Below, in pieces: positions 21,045 through 33,744 of a stretch of 64,000 nucleotides of DNA. Both the position numbers and the translations under genes were made by a program. This stretch comes from Membranipora membranacea (Eukaryota > Bryozoa > Gymnolaemata > Cheilostomatida > Membraniporidae): assembly GCA_914767715.1 (NCBI GenBank), contig OU612072.1:19282001-19346000 (forward strand). The letters are read 5' to 3'. Position 1 is the first letter of the stretch, and each line of letters opens with the position of its first letter. The notes below the pieces were generated by a model. It saw only the letters and a program-made list of their open reading frames with translations. It was not told where the DNA came from and ran no database searches.

Positions 21045-23383
21045 AAGGAAATCTATTTTTTAAACTGGCCGTAAAAAAAACCAAGGGTCCCCCTCTGATA
21101 CTTTTTTAAATTTTAAATTCGTTCTAATTCCTGTTCTATGTATCGTAGGATCTTGATATTCGGGATTTTGAATGAGGCCAATGAGGCCATCAGCTGGTCA
21201 GAGGTTGAAAGATTTCCGATGGCTATTTCAAATTTGAGCCTGCCGTATGGCATGTTTTTTTATGACAAAAGTGGCCCTTTTTTAAAACGTTGTTGGCGCC
21301 AAACTAAGAGGAGCAGTCCCGAACGGGTTTCAGTTTCAAAGTTAGCATGAAATTGGCTGCGTTATAGAGTAGGTTAGAAGGAAATCTATTTTTTAAACTG
21401 GCCGTAAAAAAAACCAAGGGTCCCCCTCTGATACTTTTTTAAATTTTAAATTCGTTCTAATTCCTGTTCTATGTATCGTAGGATCTTGATATTCGGGATT
21501 TTGAATGAGGCCAATGAGGCCGTCAGCTGGTCAGAGTTTGAAAGAATTCCGATGGCTATTTCAAATTTGAGCCCACCGTTTGGCATGTTTTTTTATGAGA
21601 AAAGTGGCCCTCGTTAAAAACGTTGCTGACGCCAAACTAAGAGGAGCAGTCCCAAACGGGTTTCAGTTTCTAAGTCAGCATGAAATTGCCTACGTTATAG
21701 AGTAGGTTAGAAGGAAATCTATTTTTTAAACTGGCCGTAAAAAAAACCAAGGGTCCCCCATCTGTTACTTTTTTAAATTTTAAATTCGTTCTAATTCCTG
21801 TTCTATGTATCGTAGGATCTTGATATTCGGGATTTTGAATGAGGCCAATGAGGCCATCAGCTGGTCAGAGTTTGAAAAAATTCCGATGGCTATTTTAAAT
21901 TTGAGCCTGCCGCTTGGCATGTTTTTTTATGACAAAAGTGGCCCTCGTAAAAAACGTTGCTGACGCCAAACTAAGAGGAGCAGTCCCAAACGGGTTTCAG
22001 TTTCAAAGTCAGCATGAAATTGCCTACGTTATAGAGTAGGTTAGAAGGAAATCTATTTTTTAAACTGGCCGTAAAAAAAACCAAGGGTCCCCCCTCTGAT
22101 ACTTTTTTAAAATATTTTAAATTCGTTCTAATTCCTGTTCTATGTATCGTAGGATCTTGATATTCGGGATTTTGAATGAGGCCAATGAGGCCATCAGCTG
22201 GTCAGAGTTTGAAAGAATTCCGATGGCTATTTCAAATTCGAGCCTGCCGTTTGGCATGTTTTTTTATGACAAAAGTGGCCCACGTTGAAAACGTTGCTGA
22301 CGCCAAACTAAGAGGCGCAGTCCCAAACGGGTTTCAGTTTCAAAGTCAACATGAAATTGCCTACGTTATAGAGTAGGTTAGAAGGAAATCTATTTTTTAA
22401 ACTGGCCGTAAGAAAAACCAATGGTCCCCCCTTTGTTACTTTTTTTAATTTTACACTCGCTCTAATTCCTGTTCTATTTATCGTAGGATCATGATATTCG
22501 GGATTTAGAATGAGGCCAATGAGGCCATCAGCTGGTCAGAGTTTGAAAGAATTCCGATGGCTATTTAAAACTTGAGCCTGCTGTTTGGCATGTTTTTTTA
22601 TGACAAAAGTAGCACTCGTTAAAAACATTGCTGACGCCAAACTAAGAGGAGCAGTCCCGAACGGGTTTCAGTTTTATAGTCAGCATGAAATTGCCTACGT
22701 TATAGAGTAGGTTAGAAGGAAATCTATTTTTTAATCTGGTCGTAAAAAAAACCAAGGGTCCCCCCTTTGTTACTTTTTTTAATTTTAAACTCGCTCTAAT
22801 TCCTGTTCTATTAATCGTAGGATCTTGATATTCGGGATTTAGAATGAGGCCAATGAGGCCATCAGCTGGTCAGAGTTTGAAAGAATTCCGATGGCTATTC
22901 AAAACTTGAGCCTGCTGTTTGGCATGTTTTTTTATGACAAAAGTAGCACTCGTTAAAAACATTGCTGACGCCAAACTAAGAGGAGCAGTCCCGAACGGGT
23001 TTCAGATTTAAAGTCAGCATGAAATTGCCTACGTTATAGAATAGGTTAGAAGGAAATCTATTTTTTAATCTGGTCGTAAAAAAAACCAAGGGTCCCCCCT
23101 TTGTTACTTTTTTTAATTTTAAACTCGCTCTAATTCCTGTTCTATTTATCGTAGGATCTTGATATTCGGGATTTAGGATGAGGCCAATGAGGCCATCAGC
23201 TGGTGAGAGTTTGAAAGAATTCAGATGGCTATTTCAAATTTGAGCCTGCCGTATGGCATGTTTTTTTATGACAAAAGTGGCCCTCGTTAAAAACGTTGTT
23301 GGCGCCAAACTAAGAGGACCAGTCCCGAACGGGTTTCAGTTTCAAAGTCAGCATGAAATTGGCTGCGTTATAGAGTAGGTTAG
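21045..23383 (+). repeat. 7-mer HOR, copy B1 (2,339 bp)
   Basis: Starts: 21045, 21378, 21711, 22045, 22382, 22716 and 23050. It matches B2 at a 2,339-2,340-bp offset. I saw only scattered differences: one C in the C run at the start, and AACTAAGAGGAGC versus AACCAAGAGGACC in monomer 6. Monomer 3 has lost the EcoRI site (AAAAAATTCC). Confidence 0.9.
21378..21710 (+). repeat. Hybrid monomer (19040 type / 19373 type)
   Basis: The start is of 19040 type (CCCCCTCTGATAC, TTCCTGTTC). The rest is of 19373 type (GGCCGTCAGC, GAGCCCACCG, TATGAGAAAAG, TTTCTAAGTCAG). The switch lies between 21465 and 21522. The same hybrid is at 23718, so it formed before the B1/B2 duplication. Confidence 0.82.
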
Positions 23384-25723
23384 AAGGAAATCTATTTTTT
23401 AAACTGGCCGTAAAAAAAACCAAGGGTCCCCCCTCTGATACTTTTTTAAATTTTAAATTCGTTCTAATTCCTGTTCTATGTATCGTAGGATCTTGATATT
23501 CGGGATTTTGAATGAGGCCAATGAGGCCATCAGCTGGTCAGAGGTTGAAAGATTTCCGATGGCTATTTCAAATTTGAGCCTGCCGTATGGCATGTTTTTT
23601 TATGACAAAAGTGGCCCTTTTTTAAAACGTTGTTGGCGCCAAACTAAGAGGAGCAGTCCCGAACGGGTTTCAGTTTCAAAGTTAGCATGAAATTGGCTGC
23701 GTTATAGAGTAGGTTAGAAGGAAATCTATTTTTTAAACTGGCCGTAAAAAAAACCAAGGGTCCCCCTCTGATACTTTTTTAAATTTTAAATTCGTTCTAA
23801 TTCCTGTTCTATGTATCGTAGGATCTTGATATTCGGGATTTTGAATGAGGCCAATGAGGCCGTCAGCTGGTCAGAGTTTGAAAGAATTCCGATGGCTATT
23901 TCAAATTTGAGCCCACCGTTTGGCATGTTTTTTTATGAGAAAAGTGGCCCTCGTTAAAAACGTTGCTGACGCCAAACTAAGAGGAGCAGTCCCAAACGGG
24001 TTTCAGTTTCTAAGTCAGCATGAAATTGCCTACGTTATAGAGTAGGTTAGAAGGAAATCTATTTTTTAAACTGGCCGTAAAAAAAACCAAGGGTCCCCCA
24101 TCTGTTACTTTTTTAAATTTTAAATTCGTTCTAATTCCTGTTCTATGTATCGTAGGATCTTGATATTCGGGATTTTGAATGAGGCCAATGAGGCCATCAG
24201 CTGGTCAGAGTTTGAAAAAATTCCGATGGCTATTTTAAATTTGAGCCTGCCGCTTGGCATGTTTTTTTATGACAAAAGTGGCCCTCGTAAAAAACGTTGC
24301 TGACGCCAAACTAAGAGGAGCAGTCCCAAACGGGTTTCAGTTTCAAAGTCAGCATGAAATTGCCTACGTTATAGAGTAGGTTAGAAGGAAATCTATTTTT
24401 TAAACTGGCCGTAAAAAAAACCAAGGGTCCCCCCTCTGATACTTTTTTAAAATATTTTAAATTCGTTCTAATTCCTGTTCTATGTATCGTAGGATCTTGA
24501 TATTCGGGATTTTGAATGAGGCCAATGAGGCCATCAGCTGGTCAGAGTTTGAAAGAATTCCGATGGCTATTTCAAATTCGAGCCTGCCGTTTGGCATGTT
24601 TTTTTATGACAAAAGTGGCCCACGTTGAAAACGTTGCTGACGCCAAACTAAGAGGCGCAGTCCCAAACGGGTTTCAGTTTCAAAGTCAACATGAAATTGC
24701 CTACGTTATAGAGTAGGTTAGAAGGAAATCTATTTTTTAAACTGGCCGTAAGAAAAACCAATGGTCCCCCCTTTGTTACTTTTTTTAATTTTACACTCGC
24801 TCTAATTCCTGTTCTATTTATCGTAGGATCATGATATTCGGGATTTAGAATGAGGCCAATGAGGCCATCAGCTGGTCAGAGTTTGAAAGAATTCCGATGG
24901 CTATTTAAAACTTGAGCCTGCTGTTTGGCATGTTTTTTTATGACAAAAGTAGCACTCGTTAAAAACATTGCTGACGCCAAACTAAGAGGAGCAGTCCCGA
25001 ACGGGTTTCAGTTTTATAGTCAGCATGAAATTGCCTACGTTATAGAGTAGGTTAGAAGGAAATCTATTTTTTAATCTGGTCGTAAAAAAAACCAAGGGTC
25101 CCCCCTTTGTTACTTTTTTTAATTTTAAACTCGCTCTAATTCCTGTTCTATTAATCGTAGGATCTTGATATTCGGGATTTAGAATGAGGCCAATGAGGCC
25201 ATCAGCTGGTCAGAGTTTGAAAGAATTCCGATGGCTATTCAAAACTTGAGCCTGCTGTTTGGCATGTTTTTTTATGACAAAAGTAGCACTCGTTAAAAAC
25301 ATTGCTGACGCCAAACCAAGAGGACCAGTCCCGAACGGGTTTCAGATTTAAAGTCAGCATGAAATTGCCTACGTTATAGAATAGGTTAGAAGGAAATCTA
25401 TTTTTTAATCTGGTCGTAAAAAAAACCAAGGGTCCCCCCTTTGTTACTTTTTTTAATTTTAAACTCGCTCTAATTCCTGTTCTATTTATCGTAGGATCTT
25501 GATATTCGGGATTTAGGATGAGGCCAATGAGGCCATCAGCTGGTGAGAGTTTGAAAGAATTCAGATGGCTATTTCAAATTTGAGCCTGCCGTATGGCATG
25601 TTTTTTTATGACAAAAGTGGCCCTCGTTAAAAACGTTGTTGGCGCCAAACTAAGAGGACCAGTCCCGAACGGGTTTCAGTTTCAAAGTCAGCATGAAATT
25701 GGCTGCGTTATAGAGTAGGTTAG
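23384..25723 (+). repeat. 7-mer HOR, copy B2 (2,340 bp)
   Basis: Starts: 23384, 23718, 24051, 24385, 24722, 25056 and 25390. It is a near-identical tandem copy of B1. The array then leaves the 7-mer: the monomer at 25724 starts as the first type but has GAGTTTTAAAG and ACGTTTTTGGCGCC. Confidence 0.9.
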
Positions 25724-26726
25724 AAGGAAATCTATTTTTTAAACTGGCCGTAAAAAAAACCAAGGGTCCCCCCTCTGATACTTTTTTAAATTTTAAATTC
25801 GTTCTAATTCCTGTTCTATGTATCGTAGGATCTTGATATTCGGGATTTTGAATGAGGCCAATGAGGCCATCAGCTGGTCAGAGTTTTAAAGAATTCCGAT
25901 GGCTATTTCAAATTTGAGCCTGCCGTATGGCATGTTTTTTTATGACAAAAGTGGCCCTCGTTAAAAACGTTTTTGGCGCCAAACTAAGAGGACCAGTCCC
26001 GAACGGGTTTCAGTTTCAAAGTCAGCATGAAATTGGCTGCGTTATAGAGTAGGTTAGAAGGAAATCTATTTTTTAAACTGGCCGTAAAAAAAACCAAGGG
26101 TCCCCCCTCTGTTACTTTTTTAAATTTCAAACTCGCTCTAATTCCTGTTCTATTTATCGTAGGATCTTGATATTCAGGATTTAGAATGAGGCCAATGAGG
26201 CCATCAGCTGGTGAGAGTTTGAAAGAATTCCGATGGCTATTTCAAATTTGAGCCTGCCGTATGGCATGTTTTTTTATGACAAAAGTGGCCCTCGTTAAAA
26301 ACGTTGTTGAAGCCAAACTAAGAGGAGCAGTCCCGAACGGGTTTCAGTTTCAGTGTCAGCATGAAATTGCCTACGTTATAGAGTAGGTTAGAAGGAAATG
26401 TATTTTTTAAACTGGCCGTAAAAAAAACCAAGGGTCCCCCCTCTGTTACTTATTTAAATTTTAAACTCGCTCTAATTCCTGTTCTATTTATCGTAGGATC
26501 TTGATATTCGGGATTTTGAATGAGGCCAATGAGGCCATCAGCTGGTCCCGAGTTTTAAAGAATTCCGATGGCTATTTCAAATTTGAGCCTGCCGTATGGC
26601 ATGTTTTTTTATGACAAAAGTGGCCCTCGTTAAAAACGTTGTTGGCGCCAAACTAAGAGGACCAGTCCCGAACGGGTTTCAGTTTCAAAGTCAGCATGAA
26701 ATTGGCTGCGTTATAGAGTAGGTTAG
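25724..26726 (+). repeat. Three bridging monomers
   Basis: Starts: 25724, 26058 and 26392. They resemble, in order, the 38421, 38756 and 39090 monomers (ACGTTTTTGGCG; GTGAGAG with CAGTGTCAG; AAGGAAATGT with GGTCCCGAG). The same trio order is seen at 54461-55464. Private changes include ATTCAGGATTTAG and GTTGAAGCC in 26058. Confidence 0.8.
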
Positions 26727-28398
26727 AAGGAAATCTATTTTTTAAACTGGCCGTAAAAAAAACCAAGGGTCCCCCTCTGATACTTTTTTAATTTTTAAAT
26801 TCGTTCTAATTCCTGTTCTATGTATCGTAGGATCTTGATATTCGGGATTTTGAATGAAGCCAATGATGCCATCAGCTGGTCAGAGTTTGAAAGAATTCCG
26901 ATGGCTATTTAAAACTTGAGCTTGCTGTTTGGCATGTTTTTTTATGACAAAAGTAGCACTCGTTTAAAACATTGCTGACGCCAAACTAAGAGGAGCAGTC
27001 CCGAACGGGTTTCAGTTTTAAAGTCAGCATGAAATTGCCTACGTTATAGAGTAGGTTAGAAGGAAATCTATTTTTTAATCTGGTCGTAAAAAAAACCAAG
27101 GGTCCCCCGTTTGTTACTTTTTTTAATTTTAAACTCGCTCTAATTCCTGCTCTATTTATCGTAGGATCTTGATATTCAGGATTTAGAATGAGGCCAATGA
27201 GGCCATCAGCTGGTGAGAGTTTGAAAGAATTCCGATGGCTATTTCAAATTTGAGCCTGCCGTATGGCATGTTTTTTTATGACAAAAGTGGCCCTCGTTAA
27301 AAACGTTGTTGGCGCCAAACTAAGAGGACCAGTCCCGAACGGGTTTCAGTTTCAAAGTAAGCATGAAATTGGCTGCGTTATAGAGTAGGTAAGAAGGAAA
27401 TCTATTTTTTAAACTGGCCGTAAAAAAAACCAAGGGTCCCCCCTCTGATACTTTTTTAAATTTTAAATTCGTTCTAATTCCTGTTCTATGTATCGTAGGA
27501 TCTTGATATTCGGGATTTTGAATGAGGCCAATGAGGCCATCAGCTGGTCAGAGTTTGAAAGAATTCCGATGGCTATTTTAAATTTGAGCCTGCCGCTTGG
27601 CATGTTTTTTTATGACAAAAGTGGCCCTCGTAAAAAACGTTGCTGACGCCAAACTAAGAGGAGCAGTCCCAAACGGGTTTCAGTTTCAAAGTCAGCATGA
27701 AATTGCCTACGTTATAGAGTAGGTTAGAAGGAAATCTATTTTTTAAACTGGCCGTAAAAAAAACCAATGGTCCCCCCTTTGTTACTTTTTTTAATTTTAC
27801 ACTCGCTCTAATTCCTGTTCTATTTATCGTAGGATCTTCATATTCGGGATTTAGAATGAGGCCAATGAGGCCATCAGCTGGTCAGAGTTTGAAAGAATTC
27901 CGATGGCTATTCAAAACTTGAGCCTGCCGTATGGCATGTTTTTTTATGACAAAAGTGGCCCTCGTTAAAAACGTTGTTGGCGCCAAACTAAGAGGACCAG
28001 TCCCGAACGGGTTTCAGTTTCAAAGTCAGCATGAAATTGGCTGCGTTATAGAGTAGGTTAGAAGGAAATCTATTTTTTAAACTGGCCGTAAAAAAAACCA
28101 AGGGTCCCCCCTCTGATACTTTTTTAAAATATTTTAAATTCGTTCTAATTCCTGTTCTATGTATCGTAGTATCTTGATATTCGGGATTTTGAATGAGGCC
28201 AATGAGGCCATCAGCTGGTCAGAGTTTGAAAGAATTCCGATGGCTATTTCAAATTCGAGCCTGCCGTTTGGCATGTTTTTTTATGACAAAAGTTGCCCTC
28301 GTTAAAAACGTTGTTGACGCCAAACTAAGAGGCGCAGTCCCAAACGGGTTTCAGTTTCAAAGTCAGCATGAAATTGCCTGCGTTATAGAGTAGGTTAG
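26727..28398 (+). repeat. 5-mer HOR (1,672 bp), first copy
   Basis: Starts: 26727, 27060, 27394, 27728 and 28062. The first four types recur at 28399, 28731, 29065 and 29399, an offset of 1,671-1,672 bp. Marks: CGTTTAAAACATT; CCCCCGTTTG with GTGAGAG; CCTGCCGCTTGG; CCAATGGTCC; then the 337-bp type. The 26727 copy has changed both halves of the 9-bp duplication (GAAGCCAATGATGCC), so its SfiI-type site is lost. Confidence 0.85.
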
Positions 28399-30403
28399 AA
28401 GGAAATCTATTTTTTAAACTGGCCGTAAAAAAAACCAAGGGTCCCCCTCTGATACTTTTTAAATTTTAAATTCGTTCTAATTCCTGTTCTATGTATCGTA
28501 GGATCTTGATATTCGGGATTTTGAATGAGGCCAATGAGGCCATCAGCTGGTCAGAGTTTGAAAGAATTCCGATGGCTATTTAAAACTTGAGCCTGCTGTT
28601 TGGCATGTTTTTTTATGACAAAAGTAGCACTCGTTTAAAACATTGCTGACGCCAAACTAAGAGGAGCAGTCCCGAACGGGTTTCAGTTTTAAAGTCAGCA
28701 TGAAATTGCCTACGTTATAGAGTAGGTTAGAAGGAAATCTATTTCTTAATCTGGTCGTAAAAAAAACCAAGGGTCCCCCGTTTGTTACTTTTTTTAATTT
28801 TAAACTCGCTCTAATTCCTGTTCTATTTATCGTAGAATCTTGATATTCGGGATTTAGAATGAGGCCAATGAGGCCATCAGCTGGTGAGAGTTTGAAAGAA
28901 TTCCGATGGCTATTTCAAATTTGAGCCTGCCGTATGGCATGTTTTTTTATGACAAAAGTGGCCCTCGTTAAAAACGTTGTTGGCGCCAAACTAAGAGGAC
29001 CAGTCCCGAACGGGTTTCAGTTTCAAAGTCAGCATGAAATTGGCTGCGTTATAGAGTAGGTTAGAAGGAAATCTATTTTTTAAACTGGCCGTAAAAAAAA
29101 CCAAGGGTCCCCCCTCTGATACTTTTTAAAATTTTAAATTCGTTCTAATTCCCGTTCTATGTATCGTAGGATCTTGATATTCGGGATTTTGAATGAGGCC
29201 AATGAGGCCATCAGCTGGTCAGAGTTTGAAAGAATTCCGATGGCTATTTTAAATTTGAGCCTGCCGCTTGGCATGTTTTTTTATGACAAAAGTGGCCCTC
29301 GTAAAAAACGTTGCTGACGCCAAACTAAGAGGAGCAGTCCCAAACGGGTTTCAGTTTCAAAGTCAGCATGAAATTGCCTACGTTATAGAGTAGGTTAGAA
29401 GGAAATCTATTTTTTAAACTGGCCGTAAAAAAAACCAATGGTCCCCCCTTTGTTACTTTTTTTAATTTTACACTCGCTCTAATTCCTGTTCTATTTATCG
29501 TAGGATCTTGATATTCGGGATTTAGAATGAGGCCAATGAGGCCATCAGCTGGTCAGAGTTTGAAAGAATTCCGATGGCTATTCAAAACTTGAGCCTGCTG
29601 TTTGGCATGTTTTTTTATGACAAAAGTAGCACTCGTTAAAAACATTGCTGACGCCAAACTAAGAGGAGCAGTCCCGAACGGGTTTCAGATTTAAAGTCAG
29701 CATGAAATTGCCTACATTATAGAATAGGTTAGAAGGAAATCTATTTTTTAATCTGGTCGTAAAAAAAACCAAGGGTCCCCCCTTTGTTACTTTTTTTAAT
29801 TTTAAACTCGCTCTAATTCCTGTTCTATTTATCGTAGGATCTTGATATTCGGGATTTAGGATGAGGCCAATGAGGCCATCAGCTGGTGAGAGTTTGAAAG
29901 AATTTTGATGGCTATTTCAAATTTGAGCCTGCCGTATGGCATGTTTTTTTATGACAAAAGTGGCCCTCGTTAAAAACGTTGTTGGCGCCAAACTAAGAGG
30001 ACCAGTCCCGAACGGGTTTCAGTTTCAAAGTCAGCATGAAATTGGCTGCGTTATAGAGTAGGTTAGAAGGAAATCTATTTTTTAAACTGGCCGTAAAAAA
30101 AACCAAGGGTCCCCCCTCTGATACTTTTTTAAAATATTTTAAATTCGTTCTAATTCCTGTTCTATGTATCGTAGGATCTTGATATTCGGGATTTTGAATG
30201 AGGCCAATGAGGCCATCAGCTGGTCAGAGTTTGAAAGAATTCCGATGGCTATTTCAAACTCGAGCCTGCCGTTTGGCATGTTTTTTTATGACAAAAGTGG
30301 CCCTCGTTGAAAACGTTGCTGACGCCAAACTAAGAGGCGCAGTCCCAAACGGGTTTCAGTTTCAAAGTCAGCATGAAATTGCCTACGTTATAGAGTACGT
30401 TAG
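28399..30403 (+). repeat. Second copy of the 5-mer with an extra monomer (6-mer)
   Basis: Starts: 28399, 28731, 29065, 29399, 29733 and 30067. It follows the preceding 5-mer but carries an additional monomer, 29733 (GATTTAGGATGAGG, AATTTTGATGG with the EcoRI site lost), before the 337-bp type. The monomer at 29399 begins like 27728 but ends with GCCTGCTG, CAGATTTAAAG and ATAGAATAGG. Confidence 0.83.
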
Positions 30404-31071
30404 AAGGAAATCTATTTTTTAATCTGGTCGTAAAAAAAACCAAGGGTCCCCCCTTTGTTACTTTTTTTAATTTTAAACTCGCTCTAATTCCTGTTTTATT
30501 TATCGTAGGATCTTGATATTCGGGATTTAGAATGAGGCCAATGAGGCCATCAGCTGGTGAGAGTTTGAAAGAATTCCGATGGCTATTCAAAACTTGAGCC
30601 TGCTGTTTGGCATGTTTTTTTATGACAAAAGTAGCACTCGTTAAAAACATTGCTGACGCCAAACTAAGAGGAGCAGTCCCGAATGGGTTTCAGATTTAAA
30701 GTCAGCATGAAATTGCCTACGTAATAGAATAGGTTAGAAGGAAATCTATTTTTTAATCTGGTCGTAAAAAAAACCAAGGGTCCCCCCTTTGTTACTTTTT
30801 TTAATTTTAAACTCGCTCTAATTCCTGTTCTATTTATCGTAGGATCTTGATATTCGGGATTTAGGATGAGGCCAATGAGGCCATCAGCTGGTGAGAGTTT
30901 GAAAGAATTCTGATGGCTATTTCAAATTTGAGCCTGCCGTATGGCATGTTTTTTTATGACAAAAGTGGCCCTCGTTAAAAACGTTGTTGGCGCCAAACTA
31001 AGAGGACCAGTCCCGAACGGGTTTCAGTTTCAAAGTCAGCATGAAAACGGCTGCGTTATAGAGTAGGTTAG
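30404..31071 (+). repeat. Two monomers of a 3-mer repeat (1,005-bp period)
   Basis: Starts: 30404 and 30738. With 31072 they repeat the trio 29399, 29733, 30067 at an exact 1,005-bp spacing (CAGATTTAAAG/ATAGAATAGG; GGATGAGG; 337-bp type). Private changes include CGTAATAGAATAGG and GAAAACGGCTGCG. Confidence 0.82.
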
Positions 31072-33744
31072 AAGGAAATCTATTTTTTAAACTGGCCGTA
31101 AAAAAAACCAAGGGTCCCCCCTTTGATACTTTTTTAAAATATTTTAAATTCGTTCTAATTCCTGTTCTATGTATCGTAGGATCTTGATATTCGGGATTTT
31201 GAATGAGGCCAATGAGGCCATCAGCTGGTCAGAGTTTGAGAGAATTCCGATGGCTATTTCAAATTCGAGCCTGCCGTTTGGCATGTTTTTTTATGACAAA
31301 AGTGGCCCTCGTAAAAAACGTTGCTGACGTCAAACTAAGAGGAGCAGTCCCAGACGGGTTTCAGCTTCAAAGTCAGCATGAAATTGCCTACGTTATAGAG
31401 TAGGTTAGAAGGAAATCTATTTTTTAAACTGGCCGTAAATAAAACCAAGGGTCCCCCCTTTGTTACTTTTTTTAAATTTTAAACTCGCTCTAATTCCTGT
31501 TTTATTTATCGTAGGATCTTGATATTCGGGATTTTTAATGAGGCCAATGAGGCCATCAGCTGGTCAGAGTTTGAAAGAATTCCAGTGGCTATTTCAAATT
31601 TGAGCCTGCCGTTTGGCATGTTTTTTTATGACAAAAGTGGCCCTCGTTAAAAACGTTGCTGACGCCAAACTAAGAGGAGCAGTCCCGAACGGGTTTCAGT
31701 TTCAAAGTCAGCATGAAATTGACTACGTTATAGAGTGGTTAGAAGGAAATCTATTTTTTAAACTGGCCGTAAAATAAACCAAGGGTCCCCCCCTTTGTTA
31801 CTTTTTTTAATTTTAAACTCGCTCTTATTCCTGTTCTATTTATCGTAGGATCTTGATATTCGGGATTTTGAATGAGGCCAATGAGGCCATCAGCTGGTCA
31901 GAGGTTGAAAGATTTCCGATGGCTACTTCAAATCTGAGCCTGCCGTTTTGCATGTTTTATTATCACAAAAGTGGCCCTCGTCAAAAATGTTGCTGACGTC
32001 AAACTAAGAGGAGCAGTCCCAGACGGGTTTCAGTTTCAAAGTCAGCATGAAATTGCCTACGTTATAGAGTAGGTTAGAAGGAAATCTATTTTTTAAACTG
32101 GCCGTAAAAAAAACCAAGGGTCCCCCCTCTGTTACTTTTTTAAATTTTAAACTCGCTCTAATTCCTGTTCTATTTATCGTAGGATCTTGATATTCGGGAT
32201 TTAGGATGAGGCCAATGAGGCCATCAGCTGGTGAGAGTTTGAAAGAATTCCGATGGCTATTTCAAATTTGAGACCGTATGGCAAGTTTTTTTATGACAAA
32301 AGTGGCCCTCGTTAAAAACGTTGTTGGCGCCAAACTAAGAGGACCAGTCCCGAACGGGTTTCAGTTTCAAAGTCAGCATGAAATTGGCTGCGTCATAGAG
32401 TAGGTTAGAAGGAAATCTATTTTTTAAACTGGCCGTAAAGAAAACCAAGGGTCCCCCCTCTGATACTTTTTTAAATTTTAAATTCGTTCTAATTCCTGTT
32501 CTATGTATCGTAGGATCTTGATATTCGGGATTTTGAATGAGGCCAATGAGGCCATCAGCTGGTCAGAGTTTGAAAGAATTCCGATGGCTATTTTAAATTT
32601 GAGCCTGCCGCTTGGCATGTTTTTTTATGACAAAAGTGGCCCCCGTTAAATACGTTGCTGACGCCAAACTAAGAGGAGCAGTCCCAAACGGGTTTCAGTT
32701 TCAAAGTCAGCATGAAATTGCCTACGTTATAGAGTAGGTTAGAAGGAAAACTATTTTTTAAACTAGCCGTAAAAAAACCAAGGGTCCCCCCTTTGTTACT
32801 TTTTTTAATTTTACACCCGCTCTAATTCCTGTTCTATTTATCGTAGGATCTTGATATTCGGGATTTAGAATGAGGCCAATGAGGCCATCAGGTGGTCAGA
32901 GTTTGAAAGAATTCCGATGGCTATTTCAAATTTGAGCCTGCCGTTTGGCATGTTTTTTTATGACAAAAGTGGCCCTCGTTAAAAACGTTGTTGGCGCCAA
33001 ACTAAGAGGACCAGTCCCGAACGGGTTTCAGTTTCAAAGTCAGCATGAAATTGCCTACGTTATAGAGTAGGTTAGAAGGAAATCTGTTTTTTAAACTGGC
33101 CGTAAAAAAACCAAGGGTCCCCCCACTGTTACTTTTTAAAAATTTTAAATTCGTTCTAATTCCTGTTCTATTTATCGTAGGATCTTGCTATTTGGGAATT
33201 TGAATGAGGCCAATGAGGCCATCAGCTGGTCAGAGTTTGATAGAATTCCGATGGCTCATTTAAATTTGAGCCTGCCGTTTGGCATGTTTTTTTATGACAA
33301 AAGTGGCCCTCGTTAAAAACGTTGCTGACGCTAAACTAAGAGGAGCAGTCCCGAACAGGTTTCAGTTTCAAAGTCAGCATGAAATTGCCTACGTTATAGA
33401 GTAGGTTAGAAGGAAATCTATTTTTTAAACTGGCCGTAAAAAAAACCAAGGGTCCCCCCTCTGTTACTTATTTAAATTTTAAACTCGCTCTAATTCCTGT
33501 TCTATTTATCGTAGGATCTTGATATTCGGGATTTTGAATGAGGCCAATTAGGCCATCTGCTGGTCCCGAGTTTTAAAGAATTCCGATGGCTATTTCAAAT
33601 TTGAGCCTGCCGTATGGCATGTTTTTTTATGACAAAAGTGGCCCTCGTTAAAAACGTTGTTGGCGCCAAACTAAGAGGACCAGTCCCGAACGGGTTTCAG
33701 TTTCAAAGTCAGCATGAAATTGGCTGCGTTATAGAGTAGGTTAG
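31072..33744 (+). repeat. Block preceding the tandem 5-mer (8 monomers), relative of HOR-C start
   Basis: Starts: 31072, 31409, 31743, 32078, 32409, 32743, 33076 and 33410. HOR-C at 39759 begins with the same types but is shorter: 31409 and 31743 are fused there into 40096, and 32409 and 32743 are absent. 31072 has the 16-bp AT palindrome plus TGACGTCA. 31409 has lost AG near its end (AGAGTGGTTAG). 32078 is the 331-bp type. Confidence 0.85.
32078..32408 (+). repeat. 331-bp monomer type with internal deletion
   Basis: Where others have GAGCCTGCCGTATGGCATG this copy has GAGACCGTATGGCAAG, a net loss of 3 bp plus a T-to-A change. The same change is at 40431 and 46445, both 331 bp. It is a rare, easily scored marker for the HOR-C lineage. 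Confidence 0.9.

Noticed and set aside
30330-30662. Minus-strand open frame of about 110 codons, the longest in the window
   Set aside because: It crosses a monomer boundary and is open only because of chance differences in this copy. Sister monomers have stops or frame shifts in homopolymer runs at the same place. No domain or start context supports it.
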